A DNA stretch of 64,000 nucleotides from the NCBI GenBank assembly GCA_030744435.1, contig JASLQO010000013.1, positions 186,001 through 250,000 of the forward strand, given 5' to 3'. Of the stretch, positions 15,966 through 26,107 are shown piece after piece. The DNA is from JASLQO01 sp002327525. Lineage in GTDB: Bacteria > Pseudomonadota > Gammaproteobacteria > Pseudomonadales > Azotimanducaceae. The notes beneath the pieces are model-generated. The model worked only from the letters and a program-made list of their open reading frames with translations, had not been told where the DNA came from and searched no databases. How positions within the stretch are numbered: position 1 is the first letter of the stretch; each line of letters opens with the position of its first letter. Both the position numbers and the translations under genes were made by a program.

Positions 15966-16874
15966 GTGAAGATAATACTCGTAAGAGACAAAGGTGTATC
16001 GGCCACCATCAGGGTGCACCGTCGTACCGGACTCGGATTGCTGACTCTGGCACTGGTGAGTGTGGTGGGGGGCGCGGCACTCGCCTGGAATCTGTTCTCA
16101 GCGAGCGCGTTGCAGTTCGAACTGGTAGATGACTGGGAGCAGCGCCTGGAGGCACAGGCGGCGGTGGTAAGCGAGCTGCAAATACGCGCCGCAGCGGAAA
16201 ATGAAGCCGTGGGCCGTCAACTGGCGCGCATGCAGGCGCGTTTGTGGCGCATGGAAGCACTGGGCGCGCGCGTTAGCGAGGTAGCCAATCTCGATGCGGC
16301 GGGATTCAGTTTTGGCAAGCCGGTGGCTCAGGGTGGGCCCGCTGGCAAGCAGGGCAGCGCGCTGCACAGGATTGATCTGCAGCAGCAAATCGGGCTACTG
16401 TCACTGCAACTTCGCGAACGTGAAAAAGAACTCGAACTGCTCGAATCCCTGATGGTGGACGACGAGTACCGGAAAACGGTCGCACCGGCCGGGCGTCCGG
16501 TTACCTGGGGCTGGGTGTCGTCTCCTTACGGGCGAAGGCTGGACCCCATCAGCGGCCATCGTGCCTGGCACGACGGTGTGGATTTCGCCGGTCGCGAGGG
16601 TGACGACGTCATCGCGGTGGCTAGTGGTGTGGTCACCTTCGCGGGTGAGAAGTCCGGATATGGCAATACCATCGAGATCAGCCATGCAAACGGATTTTCG
16701 TCGCGCTACGGCCACGGCAAGGAGTTGTTGGTAGAAGTGGGCGACGTGGTGGACAAGGGCCAGCGCATCGCCGTGATGGGCAGCACGGGCCGTTCCACGG
16801 GTCCGCATGTGCACTTCGAAGTACGCAAGCACGGTAGGCACGTCGACCCCGCACGCTACATCTCACGCATTTAG
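15966..16874 (+). CDS. Membrane-anchored M23 (LytM) peptidase
   Basis: Periplasmic zinc endopeptidase fold. GTG at 15966 gives 302 aa starting MKIILVRDKGVSATIRVHRR, a membrane anchor at about 22-44, an alpha-helical coiled segment (about 50-85) and a LytM domain from about 175. Zinc and active-site residues are intact: HDGVDF (HxxxD) and HVHFEVRKHG (HxH), so it should be catalytic rather than a degenerate activator. The longer frame to 15849 adds an implausible N-terminus running through the dciA start. It sits just upstream of secA, as in several gammaproteobacteria; the substrate is inferred. Confidence 0.88.
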   Translation: MKIILVRDKGVSATIRVHRRTGLGLLTLALVSVVGGAALAWNLFSASALQFELVDDWEQRLEAQAAVVSELQIRAAAENEAVGRQLARMQARLWRMEALGARVSEVANLDAAGFSFGKPVAQGGPAGKQGSALHRIDLQQQIGLLSLQLREREKELELLESLMVDDEYRKTVAPAGRPVTWGWVSSPYGRRLDPISGHRAWHDGVDFAGREGDDVIAVASGVVTFAGEKSGYGNTIEISHANGFSSRYGHGKELLVEVGDVVDKGQRIAVMGSTGRSTGPHVHFEVRKHGRHVDPARYISRI

Positions 16875-16949
16875 CGCGCCCGCGCGCGCTTGGCGGGACA
16901 AACAGTGTAAGATGCCGCCACCTGAAAACCGCTGGTCTGCATTCCCCTT

Positions 16950-19697
16950 ATGTCTGGATTCCTGCGCGCCGTATTCGGCACAAAAAACTCACGTGAGTTG
17001 AAGCGCTTCGGCAAGTTGGTCACGAAGATCAACGACCGGGAAGAACACTTCCAGCCATTGTCTGATGCGGATCTCGCTGCCTACACAGATACGCTGCGTG
17101 AGCGATTTGCGGCGGGCGAGACGCTGGATGACCTGCTCGTAGATGCTTTCGCCGTCGTACGGGAGGCATCCGTTCGCGCAAAGGGCATGCGCCATTTCGA
17201 TGTGCAGTTGATGGGCGGCGTCACACTGCATGAGGGCCGTATCGCGGAGATGCGCACCGGGGAAGGCAAAACGCTGGTGGCGACGCTATCCGCATATCTC
17301 AACGCGCTGTCCGGAGCCGGTGTCCACATCGTCACTGTCAACGATTATCTCGCGCGCCGTGACGCCACCTGGATGGGGCCGATTTACGAGGCTCTCGGAA
17401 TGAGCGTGGGCGTGATCCAGTCGGGCCAGGACGTCGCCGAGAAACGCCAGGCTTACCAGGCCGACATTACCTACGGCACCAACAACGAATTTGGTTTCGA
17501 TTACCTGCGCGACAACATGGCGTTCACGCTGGAGGACAAGTTTCAGCGCGAACTCAACTACGCCATCGTGGATGAGGTGGACTCGATTCTCATCGACGAG
17601 GCTCGCACGCCGCTGATCATCTCCGGTCCCGCGGAAGAGAGCACCGAACTCTACAAAAAGATGAACCAGCTGGCTCCGAAACTGAAGCCGCAGGCGTTCG
17701 TCGAAAAAGGTGGTGTGGCGGAGCGGCTGATGGAAGAGGAGGCGGTTGAGGAAGGCGACTTCGTCGTCGATGAAAAAAACCGCCAGGTGGAACTCACCGA
17801 ACGTGGCCACGCGCGAGTGGAAGAACAACTCACGCGCATGGGCCTGCTAGACGAGGGCGACTCGCTGTATTCGTCCTCCAATCTGAATCTGCTGCATCAC
17901 GTGCATGCGGCGCTGAAGGCGCATGCGTTGTTCAAGAAGGATGTGGACTACATGGTCGCTAACGGCGAGGTGGTGATCGTCGACGAGCACACGGGTCGTG
18001 CCATGGCGGGTCGGCGCTGGTCGGAAGGTATTCACCAGGCGGTGGAAGCGAAAGAAAACGTACGTATCCAGAACGAGAGTCAGACGCTGGCCTCGACCAC
18101 CTTCCAGAACTACTTTCGGCTGTACGGCAAACTCGCCGGGATGACGGGCACGGCGGATACGGAAGCGTTTGAATTCAGGCAGATCTATGGGCTCGACGTC
18201 GTCGTGATTCCAACGCACCGTCCGATGGTCCGTGACGACATGAACGACCTGGTCTACCTCACGATCGAGGAGAAATTCGATGCCATCGTGGAAGATATCA
18301 ACGACTGTATCGAACGCGGTCAGCCGGTGCTGGTCGGCACGGCCTCCATCGAGTCGTCCGAGCGGCTGTCGGCGGAACTGAAACGCCGTAAGATCGATCA
18401 CAGCGTCTTGAACGCCAAGCAGCACGAGCGTGAAGCCGACATCATCGCCCAGGCCGGGCGTCCCGGTGTCGTGACCATCGCCACCAACATGGCCGGTCGA
18501 GGTACCGACATCGTGCTCGGCGGAAACTGGGAAGCCCAGGCAGGCGAAGTGAATGGCACCGAAGCGGAACACCAGAAAAACGACTGGCAGGGGGTGCACG
18601 ACGCCGTGATCGAGGCCGGTGGTTTGCACATCATTGGGACTGAACGGCACGAATCGCGTCGTATCGACAATCAGCTTCGGGGGCGCTCCGGGCGTCAGGG
18701 AGATCCCGGTTCGTCACGCTTCTATCTGTCGCTCGAAGACAATCTCATGCGCATCTTCGCTTCGGATAAGGTGCGGTCGTTCATGCAGAGAATCGGCGAA
18801 GATGGCGAGGCTATCGAACATCGCATGGTCGACAACGCCATTGAGAAAGCTCAGCGCAAGGTGGAGGGTCACAACTTCGACGTGCGCAAGAACCTGCTCG
18901 AGTTTGATGATGTCGCCAACGACCAGCGCCAGGTGATTTATCAGCAGCGGCGCGATCTGATGGGTTCGCAGGACATCTCCGAGACCGTGGAGGCCATTCG
19001 CGAGGAAGTCGTTTACGACATCGTGGAGGAATACATACCGCCGCAGAGCCTCGAGGAGCAGTGGGACATCGAGGCTTTGGAGCAGGCGTTGGAGGCGGAA
19101 TTCGCGAGCCGTCAGCCCATACGCCGCTGGCTCGATCAGGACGATGAACTGCACGAGGAGACGCTCAAGGGCAAGATCCTCGAACAGGTGACGGATGAGT
19201 ATGGGACGAAGGAGCGCGAGTGGGCGGATCAGGGTATCGACATGCGGTTGGTGGAAAAGCAGATCATGCTGCAGATTCTCGACCAGCGCTGGAAAGAGCA
19301 CCTCGCCATGATGGACTACTTGCGCCAGAGTATTCATCTGCGGGCGTACGCACAGAAGAATCCCAAGCAGGAATACAAACGCGAGTCATTTGAGCTGTTC
19401 CAGGAGCTGCTGTTCAACATCAAGCGGGATGTCGTGAGGCTGCTTTCACGGGTGCAAATCGAGACGCCCGAAGAAGCTCGCGAAGCCGAGCAACATCGTC
19501 GCGAGGAAGCTAAGAAACGCATGCGCTATACGCATGCAGATTCCACCGCGCTTGGAGGGGACGAGTCCCCCCCGTCGCCACCGGAAGCCGAGCGTCCGGA
19601 AACGTTTGTGCGCACCGAACGAAAGGTCGGTCGCAACGAACAATGTCCGTGTGGGTCCGGCAAGAAGTTCAAACACTGTCACGGCAAGGCTGCCTGA
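16950..19697 (+). CDS. secA: Preprotein translocase ATPase SecA
   Basis: Motor of the Sec pathway. ATG at 16950; 915 aa. Walker A MRTGEGKTLVATL, DEVDSILIDEARTPLIISGP, the TNMAGRGTDIVLGG helicase motif, and QLRGRSGRQGDPGSSRFYLS are present. The C-terminal SEC-C zinc motif (CPCGSGKKFKHCHG, with Cys-x-Cys and Cys-His ligands) binds SecB and phospholipid in model species. argJ begins 5 bases after the stop. Confidence 0.98.
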   Translation: MSGFLRAVFGTKNSRELKRFGKLVTKINDREEHFQPLSDADLAAYTDTLRERFAAGETLDDLLVDAFAVVREASVRAKGMRHFDVQLMGGVTLHEGRIAEMRTGEGKTLVATLSAYLNALSGAGVHIVTVNDYLARRDATWMGPIYEALGMSVGVIQSGQDVAEKRQAYQADITYGTNNEFGFDYLRDNMAFTLEDKFQRELNYAIVDEVDSILIDEARTPLIISGPAEESTELYKKMNQLAPKLKPQAFVEKGGVAERLMEEEAVEEGDFVVDEKNRQVELTERGHARVEEQLTRMGLLDEGDSLYSSSNLNLLHHVHAALKAHALFKKDVDYMVANGEVVIVDEHTGRAMAGRRWSEGIHQAVEAKENVRIQNESQTLASTTFQNYFRLYGKLAGMTGTADTEAFEFRQIYGLDVVVIPTHRPMVRDDMNDLVYLTIEEKFDAIVEDINDCIERGQPVLVGTASIESSERLSAELKRRKIDHSVLNAKQHEREADIIAQAGRPGVVTIATNMAGRGTDIVLGGNWEAQAGEVNGTEAEHQKNDWQGVHDAVIEAGGLHIIGTERHESRRIDNQLRGRSGRQGDPGSSRFYLSLEDNLMRIFASDKVRSFMQRIGEDGEAIEHRMVDNAIEKAQRKVEGHNFDVRKNLLEFDDVANDQRQVIYQQRRDLMGSQDISETVEAIREEVVYDIVEEYIPPQSLEEQWDIEALEQALEAEFASRQPIRRWLDQDDELHEETLKGKILEQVTDEYGTKEREWADQGIDMRLVEKQIMLQILDQRWKEHLAMMDYLRQSIHLRAYAQKNPKQEYKRESFELFQELLFNIKRDVVRLLSRVQIETPEEAREAEQHRREEAKKRMRYTHADSTALGGDESPPSPPEAERPETFVRTERKVGRNEQCPCGSGKKFKHCHGKAA

Positions 19698-19701
19698 AAC
19701 G

Positions 19702-20922
19702 GTGGCCGTCAACCTGAGTCCGCCGACGGATTTGCTGTCTGTGTCCGGCGTGCGTCTGGGCACATCCTGTGCGGGCATCAAGCAGACCGAACGCGACGAT
19801 GTGGTGGTGCTCGCACTCGATGAAGGAACGAGCGTGGGTGCGGTTTTCACACAGAGCAGTTTCAGAGCCGCACCGGTTGAGATAGCGCAACGGGCGCTCA
19901 CGGAAACCCCGACCCGGGCATTGGTCGTGAACAGCGGTAATGCCAACGCGGCTACCGGCCAGCGCGGTGTCGATGATGCACGCGCGATCTGTGCGGAGGT
20001 TTCAAGGCAGTTGAACGTCGCGCCGGGCAGCGTACTGCCTTTCTCGACCGGGGTCATCGGCGAACATCTTCCGGTGGAGGCCATCAATGCCGCCATACGC
20101 GATGCGGCGTCAGCCACCACGGAAGACAATTGGCTGCGCGCGGCCGAGGCGATCATGACCACCGATACGGTACCCAAGGGTGTGAGCAGGGTGGTGGATC
20201 TCGGCGGGGAGCCTGTCACGATCACCGGTATTGCCAAGGGCGCGGGGATGATCAAACCCGACATGGCCACTATGCTAGCCTACCTCTGCACGGATGCATC
20301 CATCGAACAGGATGCCCTGCAACGTCTCACGCGGGATGCTGCCAACGCGTCCTTCAATCGCGTTACCGTGGATGGTGATACGTCGACCAATGATTCGTTC
20401 GTGATCTGCGCGACTGCCCGGGCAAGGCACGATCGCATCACGGATGCAGGTCATGCGCTGTACGGTGTGTTTGCGTCTGCGGTCACTGATGTGGCGCGAA
20501 CGCTCGCCCAGGCCATCGTGCGCGATGCGGAGGGTGCGACTAAGTTCATCACACTGCGAGTATGTGGCGGGCGCGATGGTGCGGAATGTCTCGAAGTGGC
20601 CTACACGATCGCCGAATCACCCCTCGTCAAGACGGCGCTGTTCGCCGGCGATCCCAACTGGGGACGATTCTGTATGGCAATCGGGCGAGCCGGCGTGCCG
20701 GATCTCGATCCGGCGCTGGTCGATCTGGATATCGACGAGGTTCCCATCGCGCGGGCAGGATTGGTGGCGGATGGCTATGACGAGGCGCGTGCATCGAGAG
20801 TAATGGCAGGCCAGGAGTTCAGCGTGATCGTCGATCTCAAGCGCGGCACGGCCGAAGAAGTGCTGTGGACCTGCGATCTCTCCTACGAATACGTGCGTAT
20901 CAACGCCGAGTACCGTACCTGA
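19702..20922 (+). CDS. argJ: Glutamate N-acetyltransferase / amino-acid acetyltransferase ArgJ
   Basis: Arginine pathway enzyme that moves acetyl from N-acetylornithine to glutamate. It is made as a precursor that cleaves itself before a catalytic Thr. That Thr is residue 190 in KGAGMIKPDMATMLAYL when GTG at 19702 is the start (406 aa). NSGNANAATG and NDSFV motifs are also seen, and the C-terminus ends with the family's INAEYRT. The open frame runs upstream into secA, but the N-terminus MAVNLSPPTDLL is the sensible one. Whether it is mono- or bifunctional cannot be told from sequence. Confidence 0.95.
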   Translation: MAVNLSPPTDLLSVSGVRLGTSCAGIKQTERDDVVVLALDEGTSVGAVFTQSSFRAAPVEIAQRALTETPTRALVVNSGNANAATGQRGVDDARAICAEVSRQLNVAPGSVLPFSTGVIGEHLPVEAINAAIRDAASATTEDNWLRAAEAIMTTDTVPKGVSRVVDLGGEPVTITGIAKGAGMIKPDMATMLAYLCTDASIEQDALQRLTRDAANASFNRVTVDGDTSTNDSFVICATARARHDRITDAGHALYGVFASAVTDVARTLAQAIVRDAEGATKFITLRVCGGRDGAECLEVAYTIAESPLVKTALFAGDPNWGRFCMAIGRAGVPDLDPALVDLDIDEVPIARAGLVADGYDEARASRVMAGQEFSVIVDLKRGTAEEVLWTCDLSYEYVRINAEYRT

Positions 20923-20926
20923 CTAA

Positions 20927-21127
20927 TCAGAGTTCCCCTTGATCCAGGTCGCTCGACAGGTCGTCCTGGTCGTGCCCTGGGATCTTGTGGTGTGCATCCG
21001 CCCAGGCGCCGAAATCGATTAACTTGCAGCGTTCGGAACAGAACGGCCGGTGAGTGTTTTGCGACGTCCACTTCACGGCTTTGCCGCAGGTCGGGCAGTT
21101 CAGGATGCGAGGTGTTGGATCGGTCAT
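20927..21127 (-). CDS. yacG: DNA gyrase inhibitor YacG (zinc-ribbon protein)
   Basis: 66-aa zinc-binding protein. CPTCGK near residue 15 and FCSERCKLIDFGAW at about 30-45 give the four cysteines of the YacG family; WTSQNTHRPFCS is characteristic. E. coli YacG binds GyrB and inhibits supercoiling. It overlaps the coaE stop by 4 bases on the same strand, as the coaE-yacG pair often does. Confidence 0.92.
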   Translation of the reverse strand: MTDPTPRILNCPTCGKAVKWTSQNTHRPFCSERCKLIDFGAWADAHHKIPGHDQDDLSSDLDQGEL

Positions 21128-21750
21128 GTGTCAGTCAGCGGCCTGTCTGCGCCCCGTGCCAATTCTAGATAGAGCCTGTGCAAGCGTTGCACCTCTGCGT
21201 CGAGGTGGTCAAGACCGGTGTCGTTGATGATGACGTCGTCGGCAGCAGCCAGGCGCGCCTCACGATTCCCCTGCGCTCTCATGATGGCACGGATCTGCTC
21301 GGGTGTATTGCCGTCACGCTCGCTGGCTCGCTCGATCTGCAGCTGTTCCGATACGTCTACTACGAGTACGCGTTGGCACAGCCTGTACTGCCCGGTTTCA
21401 ACCAGAACCGGATTCACGAGGATGGCATAGGCACCCGGGGAGTTGCGGATACGCTCGAGGGTCCACTGACCGATGCGTGGATTGAGGGTACTTTCGAGCC
21501 ACTTGCGCTCTTCTGGTTGAGCGAAGACCCGGGCACGGAGAGCCGCACGGTCCAGCGTTCCGTCCGCGCCGAGAATGCCCTCTCCGAAGTGGGCCCGGAC
21601 CTCGGCCAGCGCCGGCATGCCGGGTTCGACGATGGCGCGCGAGGCAATGTCGGTGTCTGCCACTGTGATACCGAGTGCCTCGAATCGATTTGAGACGACC
21701 GACTTGCCACTGCCGATGCCGCCGGTCAGGCCGACGATGTAGTTGGACAT
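21124..21750 (-). CDS. coaE: Dephospho-CoA kinase
   Basis: Last step of coenzyme A synthesis, phosphorylating the 3'-OH of dephospho-CoA. The P-loop GLTGGIGSGKSVVSNRF is at residues 7-23, then VADTDIASRAIVEPG (substrate), HPRI-like TLNPRIGQW and VVDVSEQLQIERASERDG (lid). 208 aa is the normal size. It lies downstream of pilD and upstream of yacG on the minus strand, the usual order next to pilBCD in Pseudomonas relatives. Confidence 0.95.
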   Translation of the reverse strand: MSNYIVGLTGGIGSGKSVVSNRFEALGITVADTDIASRAIVEPGMPALAEVRAHFGEGILGADGTLDRAALRARVFAQPEERKWLESTLNPRIGQWTLERIRNSPGAYAILVNPVLVETGQYRLCQRVLVVDVSEQLQIERASERDGNTPEQIRAIMRAQGNREARLAAADDVIINDTGLDHLDAEVQRLHRLYLELARGADRPLTDT

Positions 21751-21802
21751 GGTTCTTGGATTACTGCTTGAGGCGAGCGATTCTAACCGAAGCCCGATGA
21801 CA

Positions 21803-22663
21803 TTAGTGGGTCAGAAAGAGGCCGGTGACGAGTTCTGGCCGAATCATACTCACCCAGCCGGCCACCGCGAGAAATGGTCCAAAAGCAATGGGCTGGGTAC
21901 GCTCGCGATCTTTGAGGAAGATGCCGAACAGGGCATATACGAGCCCGGTTGCCGCGGCTAGTAGCAGCACGCCCGGCAACACCTGCCAGCCGAGCCAAGC
22001 ACCGATCGCGGCCAGCAACTTGAAATCGCCGTATCCCATGCCTTCCTTTCCGGTAATAATTTTGAACGCCCAGTACAGGGTCCACAGGCACAGATATCCC
22101 GCCAGCGCCCCGATGACCGCATCGTGAAGCGGCGTGAAGCCCACCGTCAGGTTCACCAGCAAACCCAGCCAGAGCAGCCCCAAGGTGAGTTGATCTGGCA
22201 GATACTGGGTGTCGTAGTCGATGTAAGCGAGTGCCACCAGTATGCAGGTGTACAGGACAGCAGCGAGTCCCAGCCACGTATAACCGTAGCTGGCGACACA
22301 AGTGAGGACGAGAATGGCGGTGAGTAACTCGACGAGCGGGTAGCGTATTGAGATCCGTTGTGCGCAATTGCGGCACTTGCCGCGCAGAAACAGCCAGCTC
22401 AGTATCGGGATGTTCTCAAGTGCGGTGATCTTGTGATCGCAGTTCGGGCAGCGGCTGTTTGGCCTTGCCAGATTGAAAGGCCGAGCGAAGTCTTCTTCGG
22501 GCATTTCGAGGATTTCACGTGCACCAACGCGCCACTCACGGCGGTTCATCACGGGCAAGCGGTAGATCACCACGTTGAGGAAGCTGCCGAGAGACAAGCC
22601 CATCCACGTCAACGCCGTCAGGCCGATCCAGCCGTAATTGAGAAGTTCGCCAGGCAGGGTCAA
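21803..22663 (-). CDS. pilD: Type IV prepilin peptidase / N-methyltransferase PilD
   Basis: Inner-membrane aspartyl protease that cleaves prepilins and methylates the new N-terminal residue. 286 aa. The cytoplasmic loop has two CxxC pairs (CPNC, CRNC) that bind zinc. The two catalytic aspartates lie in IDYDTQYLPDQL and GMGYGDFKLLAAIGAW. Eight membrane spans are likely. It is the only prepilin peptidase in the window and would process both pilins at 26208-27210 and probably type II pseudopilins. Confidence 0.96.
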   Translation of the reverse strand: MTLPGELLNYGWIGLTALTWMGLSLGSFLNVVIYRLPVMNRREWRVGAREILEMPEEDFARPFNLARPNSRCPNCDHKITALENIPILSWLFLRGKCRNCAQRISIRYPLVELLTAILVLTCVASYGYTWLGLAAVLYTCILVALAYIDYDTQYLPDQLTLGLLWLGLLVNLTVGFTPLHDAVIGALAGYLCLWTLYWAFKIITGKEGMGYGDFKLLAAIGAWLGWQVLPGVLLLAAATGLVYALFGIFLKDRERTQPIAFGPFLAVAGWVSMIRPELVTGLFLTH

Positions 22664-22696
22664 ATGTCCTTCTTTGTCCTGCCCATCGTCGGGCGA

Positions 22697-23905
22697 TCAG
22701 GCGCCGACGACGGAGCCGAGCTGAAAGATAGGCAGATACATGGCGATGATCAGGCCACCGACCAAAACGCCGAGTACGGCCATGATGATGGGTTCCATTA
22801 GTGAGGTGAGGCCATCAACCGCGTTGTCCACTTGCTCCTCATAGTAGTTGGCGGACTTATCCAGCATATCGTCGAGCGCGCCTGCTTCTTCGCCGATGGC
22901 CACCATCTGAATGACCATATTGGGGAACACGCGGGTGTTGCGCATGGAGAAGTTCAACTGCTGGCCGGTCGAGACATCGTCTCGAATCTGCAGGACGGCG
23001 TTGCTGTACACGGAGTTACCCGTGGAGCCCGCCACGGAGGTGAGGGCATCCACCAGTGGTACGCCGGCAGCAAAGGTAGTGGAAAGTGTGCGTGCAAAGC
23101 GGGCGACCGCTGATTTCTTGACTATGTTTCCGGCCACTGGCACCTTCAGGATCATGCGGTCGAGTTTGTCGCGTAGTGTCTTTGAACGTTTGCGGATGGC
23201 GAGAAATCCGCCAATGACGCCGACCACACCCAGCACGATGGCGAGCCACCATTGCTGCACGAATTCGGATATGCCGATGATGAAGAGTGTGAAGGCGGGC
23301 AGATCTGCGCCGAATCCGGCGAACACATCCTGAAATTGCGGTACCACTTTGATGAGCAGTATGCCGGACACGATGAAGGCGACGATGAGTACCGCCACCG
23401 GATAGATCATTGCCTTGCGCATCTTCGCCTTCAGAGACTCGGTCTTTTCCTTGTAGGTGGCGATGCGGTCGAGCATGGTCTCGAGCGCACCGGACTGCTC
23501 ACCGGCATCAACGAGGTTGCAGAACAGATCGTCGAACTGCAGCGGATGGCGGCGCAGAGCAGTTGCAAAGTTGTTACCGCCAGATACGTCATTGCGTACC
23601 GCGCGGATGAGCTCCGCGACCTTGGGCTTGTCGCTGCCGTCGGCAACGATGTCGAAAGACTGCACCAGCGGCACGCCAGCGCGCATCATGGTGGCCATCT
23701 GTCTGGTGAAAAGTGCGATATCTGCAGGTTTGACGCTGCCGCCGCGCGAAAGGCCCTTGCCCTTCTTGCGCACTTTTTTGGCAACGATACCCTGCCGCCG
23801 TAGCTCTGCTTTGGCGATAGCAGGTGTGCTGCTGGTGATCTCACCCTTGGTCTTTCGGCCCTGCTTGTCGGTGCCTTCCCAAACGAAAATCGCGCTTTCG
23901 GCCAT
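22697..23905 (-). CDS. pilC: Type IV pilus inner-membrane platform protein PilC
   Basis: GspF/PilC family. 402 aa with two repeated cytoplasmic helical domains (each with a GxxLxxAL/M core, for example MMRAGVPLVQSFDIV and TFAAGVPLVDALTSV) and membrane segments near residues 175, 220 and 375. It couples the PilB and PilT motors to pilus assembly. 33 bases separate it from pilD, and it lies downstream of pilB. Confidence 0.95.
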   Translation of the reverse strand: MAESAIFVWEGTDKQGRKTKGEITSSTPAIAKAELRRQGIVAKKVRKKGKGLSRGGSVKPADIALFTRQMATMMRAGVPLVQSFDIVADGSDKPKVAELIRAVRNDVSGGNNFATALRRHPLQFDDLFCNLVDAGEQSGALETMLDRIATYKEKTESLKAKMRKAMIYPVAVLIVAFIVSGILLIKVVPQFQDVFAGFGADLPAFTLFIIGISEFVQQWWLAIVLGVVGVIGGFLAIRKRSKTLRDKLDRMILKVPVAGNIVKKSAVARFARTLSTTFAAGVPLVDALTSVAGSTGNSVYSNAVLQIRDDVSTGQQLNFSMRNTRVFPNMVIQMVAIGEEAGALDDMLDKSANYYEEQVDNAVDGLTSLMEPIIMAVLGVLVGGLIIAMYLPIFQLGSVVGA

Positions 23906-24033
23906 GGTTGCCTGCCTCTTGTTCCCGACTCGAGTCGGGTGAAATTCCTACACTGTCCCTGATTGGAAACCGTGTGACGTCTTGTGCACCGGTTCTCTGT
24001 TCACCAGACAACTGCTTGGCCTGCTCTGATCCG

Positions 24034-25755
24034 TTAATGACTGATCGTCATGCGATTCGCCTCGGCTAGGCTCGTGACACCCTGGATCACTTTGATCAGA
24101 CCAGATTGCCGTAGATTGTTGAATCCCTCTTCCTGAGCGGCTTTCGCCAGATCCAGGCTGTTACCTTCTTCCATGATAATACGGGACATCTTCGGTGTAA
24201 TTTTAACTACTTCATATATCCCCACGCGGCCCTTGTACCCGGAATTGCACTTCTCGCAACCCTTGTCGCTGGCCTCGAACACATTGAAGCGGGCGTCTAC
24301 CTGTTTTTCTGTAAAGCCTTCTGCCAATAATGCCTCTCTCGGAACGTCGGCAATGATCTTGCAGTTCGAGCACAGGCGCCTGACGAGCCGCTGCGCGATG
24401 ATGAGATCCACTGAGGTGGCCAGGTTGAAGGCGGGTACACCCATGTTGCGCATGCGGGTGAGGGTTTCAGACGCTGAGTTGGTGTGCAGCGTCGACAGCA
24501 CCATATGGCCTGTCTGAGCCGCCTTGATGGCTATCTCGGCGGTTTCCAAGTCTCGAATCTCACCGACCATGACGACGTCCGGATCCTGACGGAGGAAGGC
24601 GCGCAGGGCGCTGGCGAAGTCGAGGCCGACCTTGTAGTTCACGTGCACCTGGTTGATGCCTTCGATGTTGATCTCGACCGGATCCTCAGCGGTAGCGATG
24701 TTGCGCTCGTCGGTATTGAGAATATTCAGACCGGTATACATAGATACCGTCTTGCCGCTACCGGTGGGGCCTGTGACGAGAATCATGCCCTGGTGGCGGT
24801 GCAGAGCTTCCATGTAGAGGTCACGCTGGTCTTCCTCGTATCCGAGCGTCTCGATATCCATCTGTGCATTCGACGGATCGAGAATCCGCAGCACGATTTT
24901 CTCGCCCCACAGGGTGGGCAGCGTGTTGACCCGGAAATCTATGGCGTTTTTCTTCGACAGCTTCATCTTGATTCTGCCGTCCTGGGGTACGCGCCGTTCG
25001 GAGATGTCGAGTTCTGCCATTACCTTCAATCGGGCGGCCAGGCGGGTGCCGAGGTTCTGGGGCGGTGCGGAGATCTCCCGCAGAATGCCATCGGTTCTGA
25101 AGCGCACACGGTATGAATGCTCGTACGGCTCGAAATGAATGTCGGAAGCACCGGTCTTGATTGCGTCGAGCAGCATTTTGTTGACGAACCGTACGATGGG
25201 CGTGTCATGGGCTGCCTTTGCCTCGTCTTCCTCTTCCTTGGATGCATCGAAGGCTTCCATATCGAGGTCTGCGAACTCATCGCTCTCGAGTTCACCGAGC
25301 CCGTCATCTTCCTGAGTGTGCAGAAACTGATCGATGATGGCATCCAGCTTGTCTTCTTCGACGAGCACCGGTTCGGTGTTGAGTCCGGTCTGGAACTTGA
25401 TCTCGTCGAGTGCCTGCAGATTGGTGGGGTCGGACACGGCCACGAACAGACGCGCACCTCGACGTGCCAGTGGCAGGGCGTTGTGCTTGCGCACGCGCGT
25501 GTTGTCCACCAGATCGACGGGTATGGAGTCGAGATCGAAGGCGCCGAGATCGATCACTGGCACGCCGAATTCTTCCGACGCGCTCTTCGCGATGGCATGG
25601 GCGTCTACGTCACCGTGCTGAACGAGGTAGGTGACGAAGAGAATGCCCTTTTTGCGGGCTTCTTCGTTCGCACGACGGGCGGACTCTGCGTCGAGGACGC
25701 CTTCATCGACCAGCCGGCGGGCGAGACCGCTTTTTGCTATGGGTTCAGATGCCAT
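24034..25755 (-). CDS. pilB: Type IV pilus extension ATPase PilB
   Basis: Hexameric GspE-family ATPase. ATG at 25755 (MASEPIAKSGLARRLVDEG) gives 573 aa; a TTG 4 codons upstream is less likely. Domains: MshEN N-terminal domain (about 10-150), Walker A GPTGSGKTVSMYTG, Asp box, Walker B VVMVGEIRDLETAEIA, His box STLHTNSA, and a tetracysteine zinc site (CSNCK, CEKCNSGYKGR). It starts the pilB-pilC-pilD-coaE-yacG run. Confidence 0.96.
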   Translation of the reverse strand: MASEPIAKSGLARRLVDEGVLDAESARRANEEARKKGILFVTYLVQHGDVDAHAIAKSASEEFGVPVIDLGAFDLDSIPVDLVDNTRVRKHNALPLARRGARLFVAVSDPTNLQALDEIKFQTGLNTEPVLVEEDKLDAIIDQFLHTQEDDGLGELESDEFADLDMEAFDASKEEEDEAKAAHDTPIVRFVNKMLLDAIKTGASDIHFEPYEHSYRVRFRTDGILREISAPPQNLGTRLAARLKVMAELDISERRVPQDGRIKMKLSKKNAIDFRVNTLPTLWGEKIVLRILDPSNAQMDIETLGYEEDQRDLYMEALHRHQGMILVTGPTGSGKTVSMYTGLNILNTDERNIATAEDPVEINIEGINQVHVNYKVGLDFASALRAFLRQDPDVVMVGEIRDLETAEIAIKAAQTGHMVLSTLHTNSASETLTRMRNMGVPAFNLATSVDLIIAQRLVRRLCSNCKIIADVPREALLAEGFTEKQVDARFNVFEASDKGCEKCNSGYKGRVGIYEVVKITPKMSRIIMEEGNSLDLAKAAQEEGFNNLRQSGLIKVIQGVTSLAEANRMTISH

Positions 25756-26107
25756 AATCTGGCGCAATTCCTGTGCTTGAGGGTCTCATCGGTTGACGGC
25801 TACCATACAGGCGCAAATCTCGTGAAGTCTAATCACGGTTCACCAAGGTGTCGATAAAGGGTTCACAGATGTGAGAACCATTTTCGGTCATGATTCACCC
25901 GTCCTGGACGCCATGCGCGGCATATAGACCAATTCGGAGTGTAGGCCAGATCGCCTGGTGACAGGATGGGTCAGCAAGTGACGTGGTGAGAAACTCACAG
26001 CGAAGCCGGACAGATTCTCAGTCATCATGAACGAGGAAGCCACGAGACAATGTAACTTGTTGACTTTAAGTTGGTTTGAGAGAATGTACAATGCCAGAAA
26101 GGAAATC
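25756..26107. other. pilB-pilA divergent intergenic region
   Basis: About 350 bases with no gene. Minus-strand copies of CTGTC (near 25965 and 26007) and TTGTC (near 26045) resemble the short NTGTC sites reported for PilR upstream of pilA, but such 5-mers occur often by chance. The region ends at the sigma-54 promoter of pilA. Confidence 0.35.
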
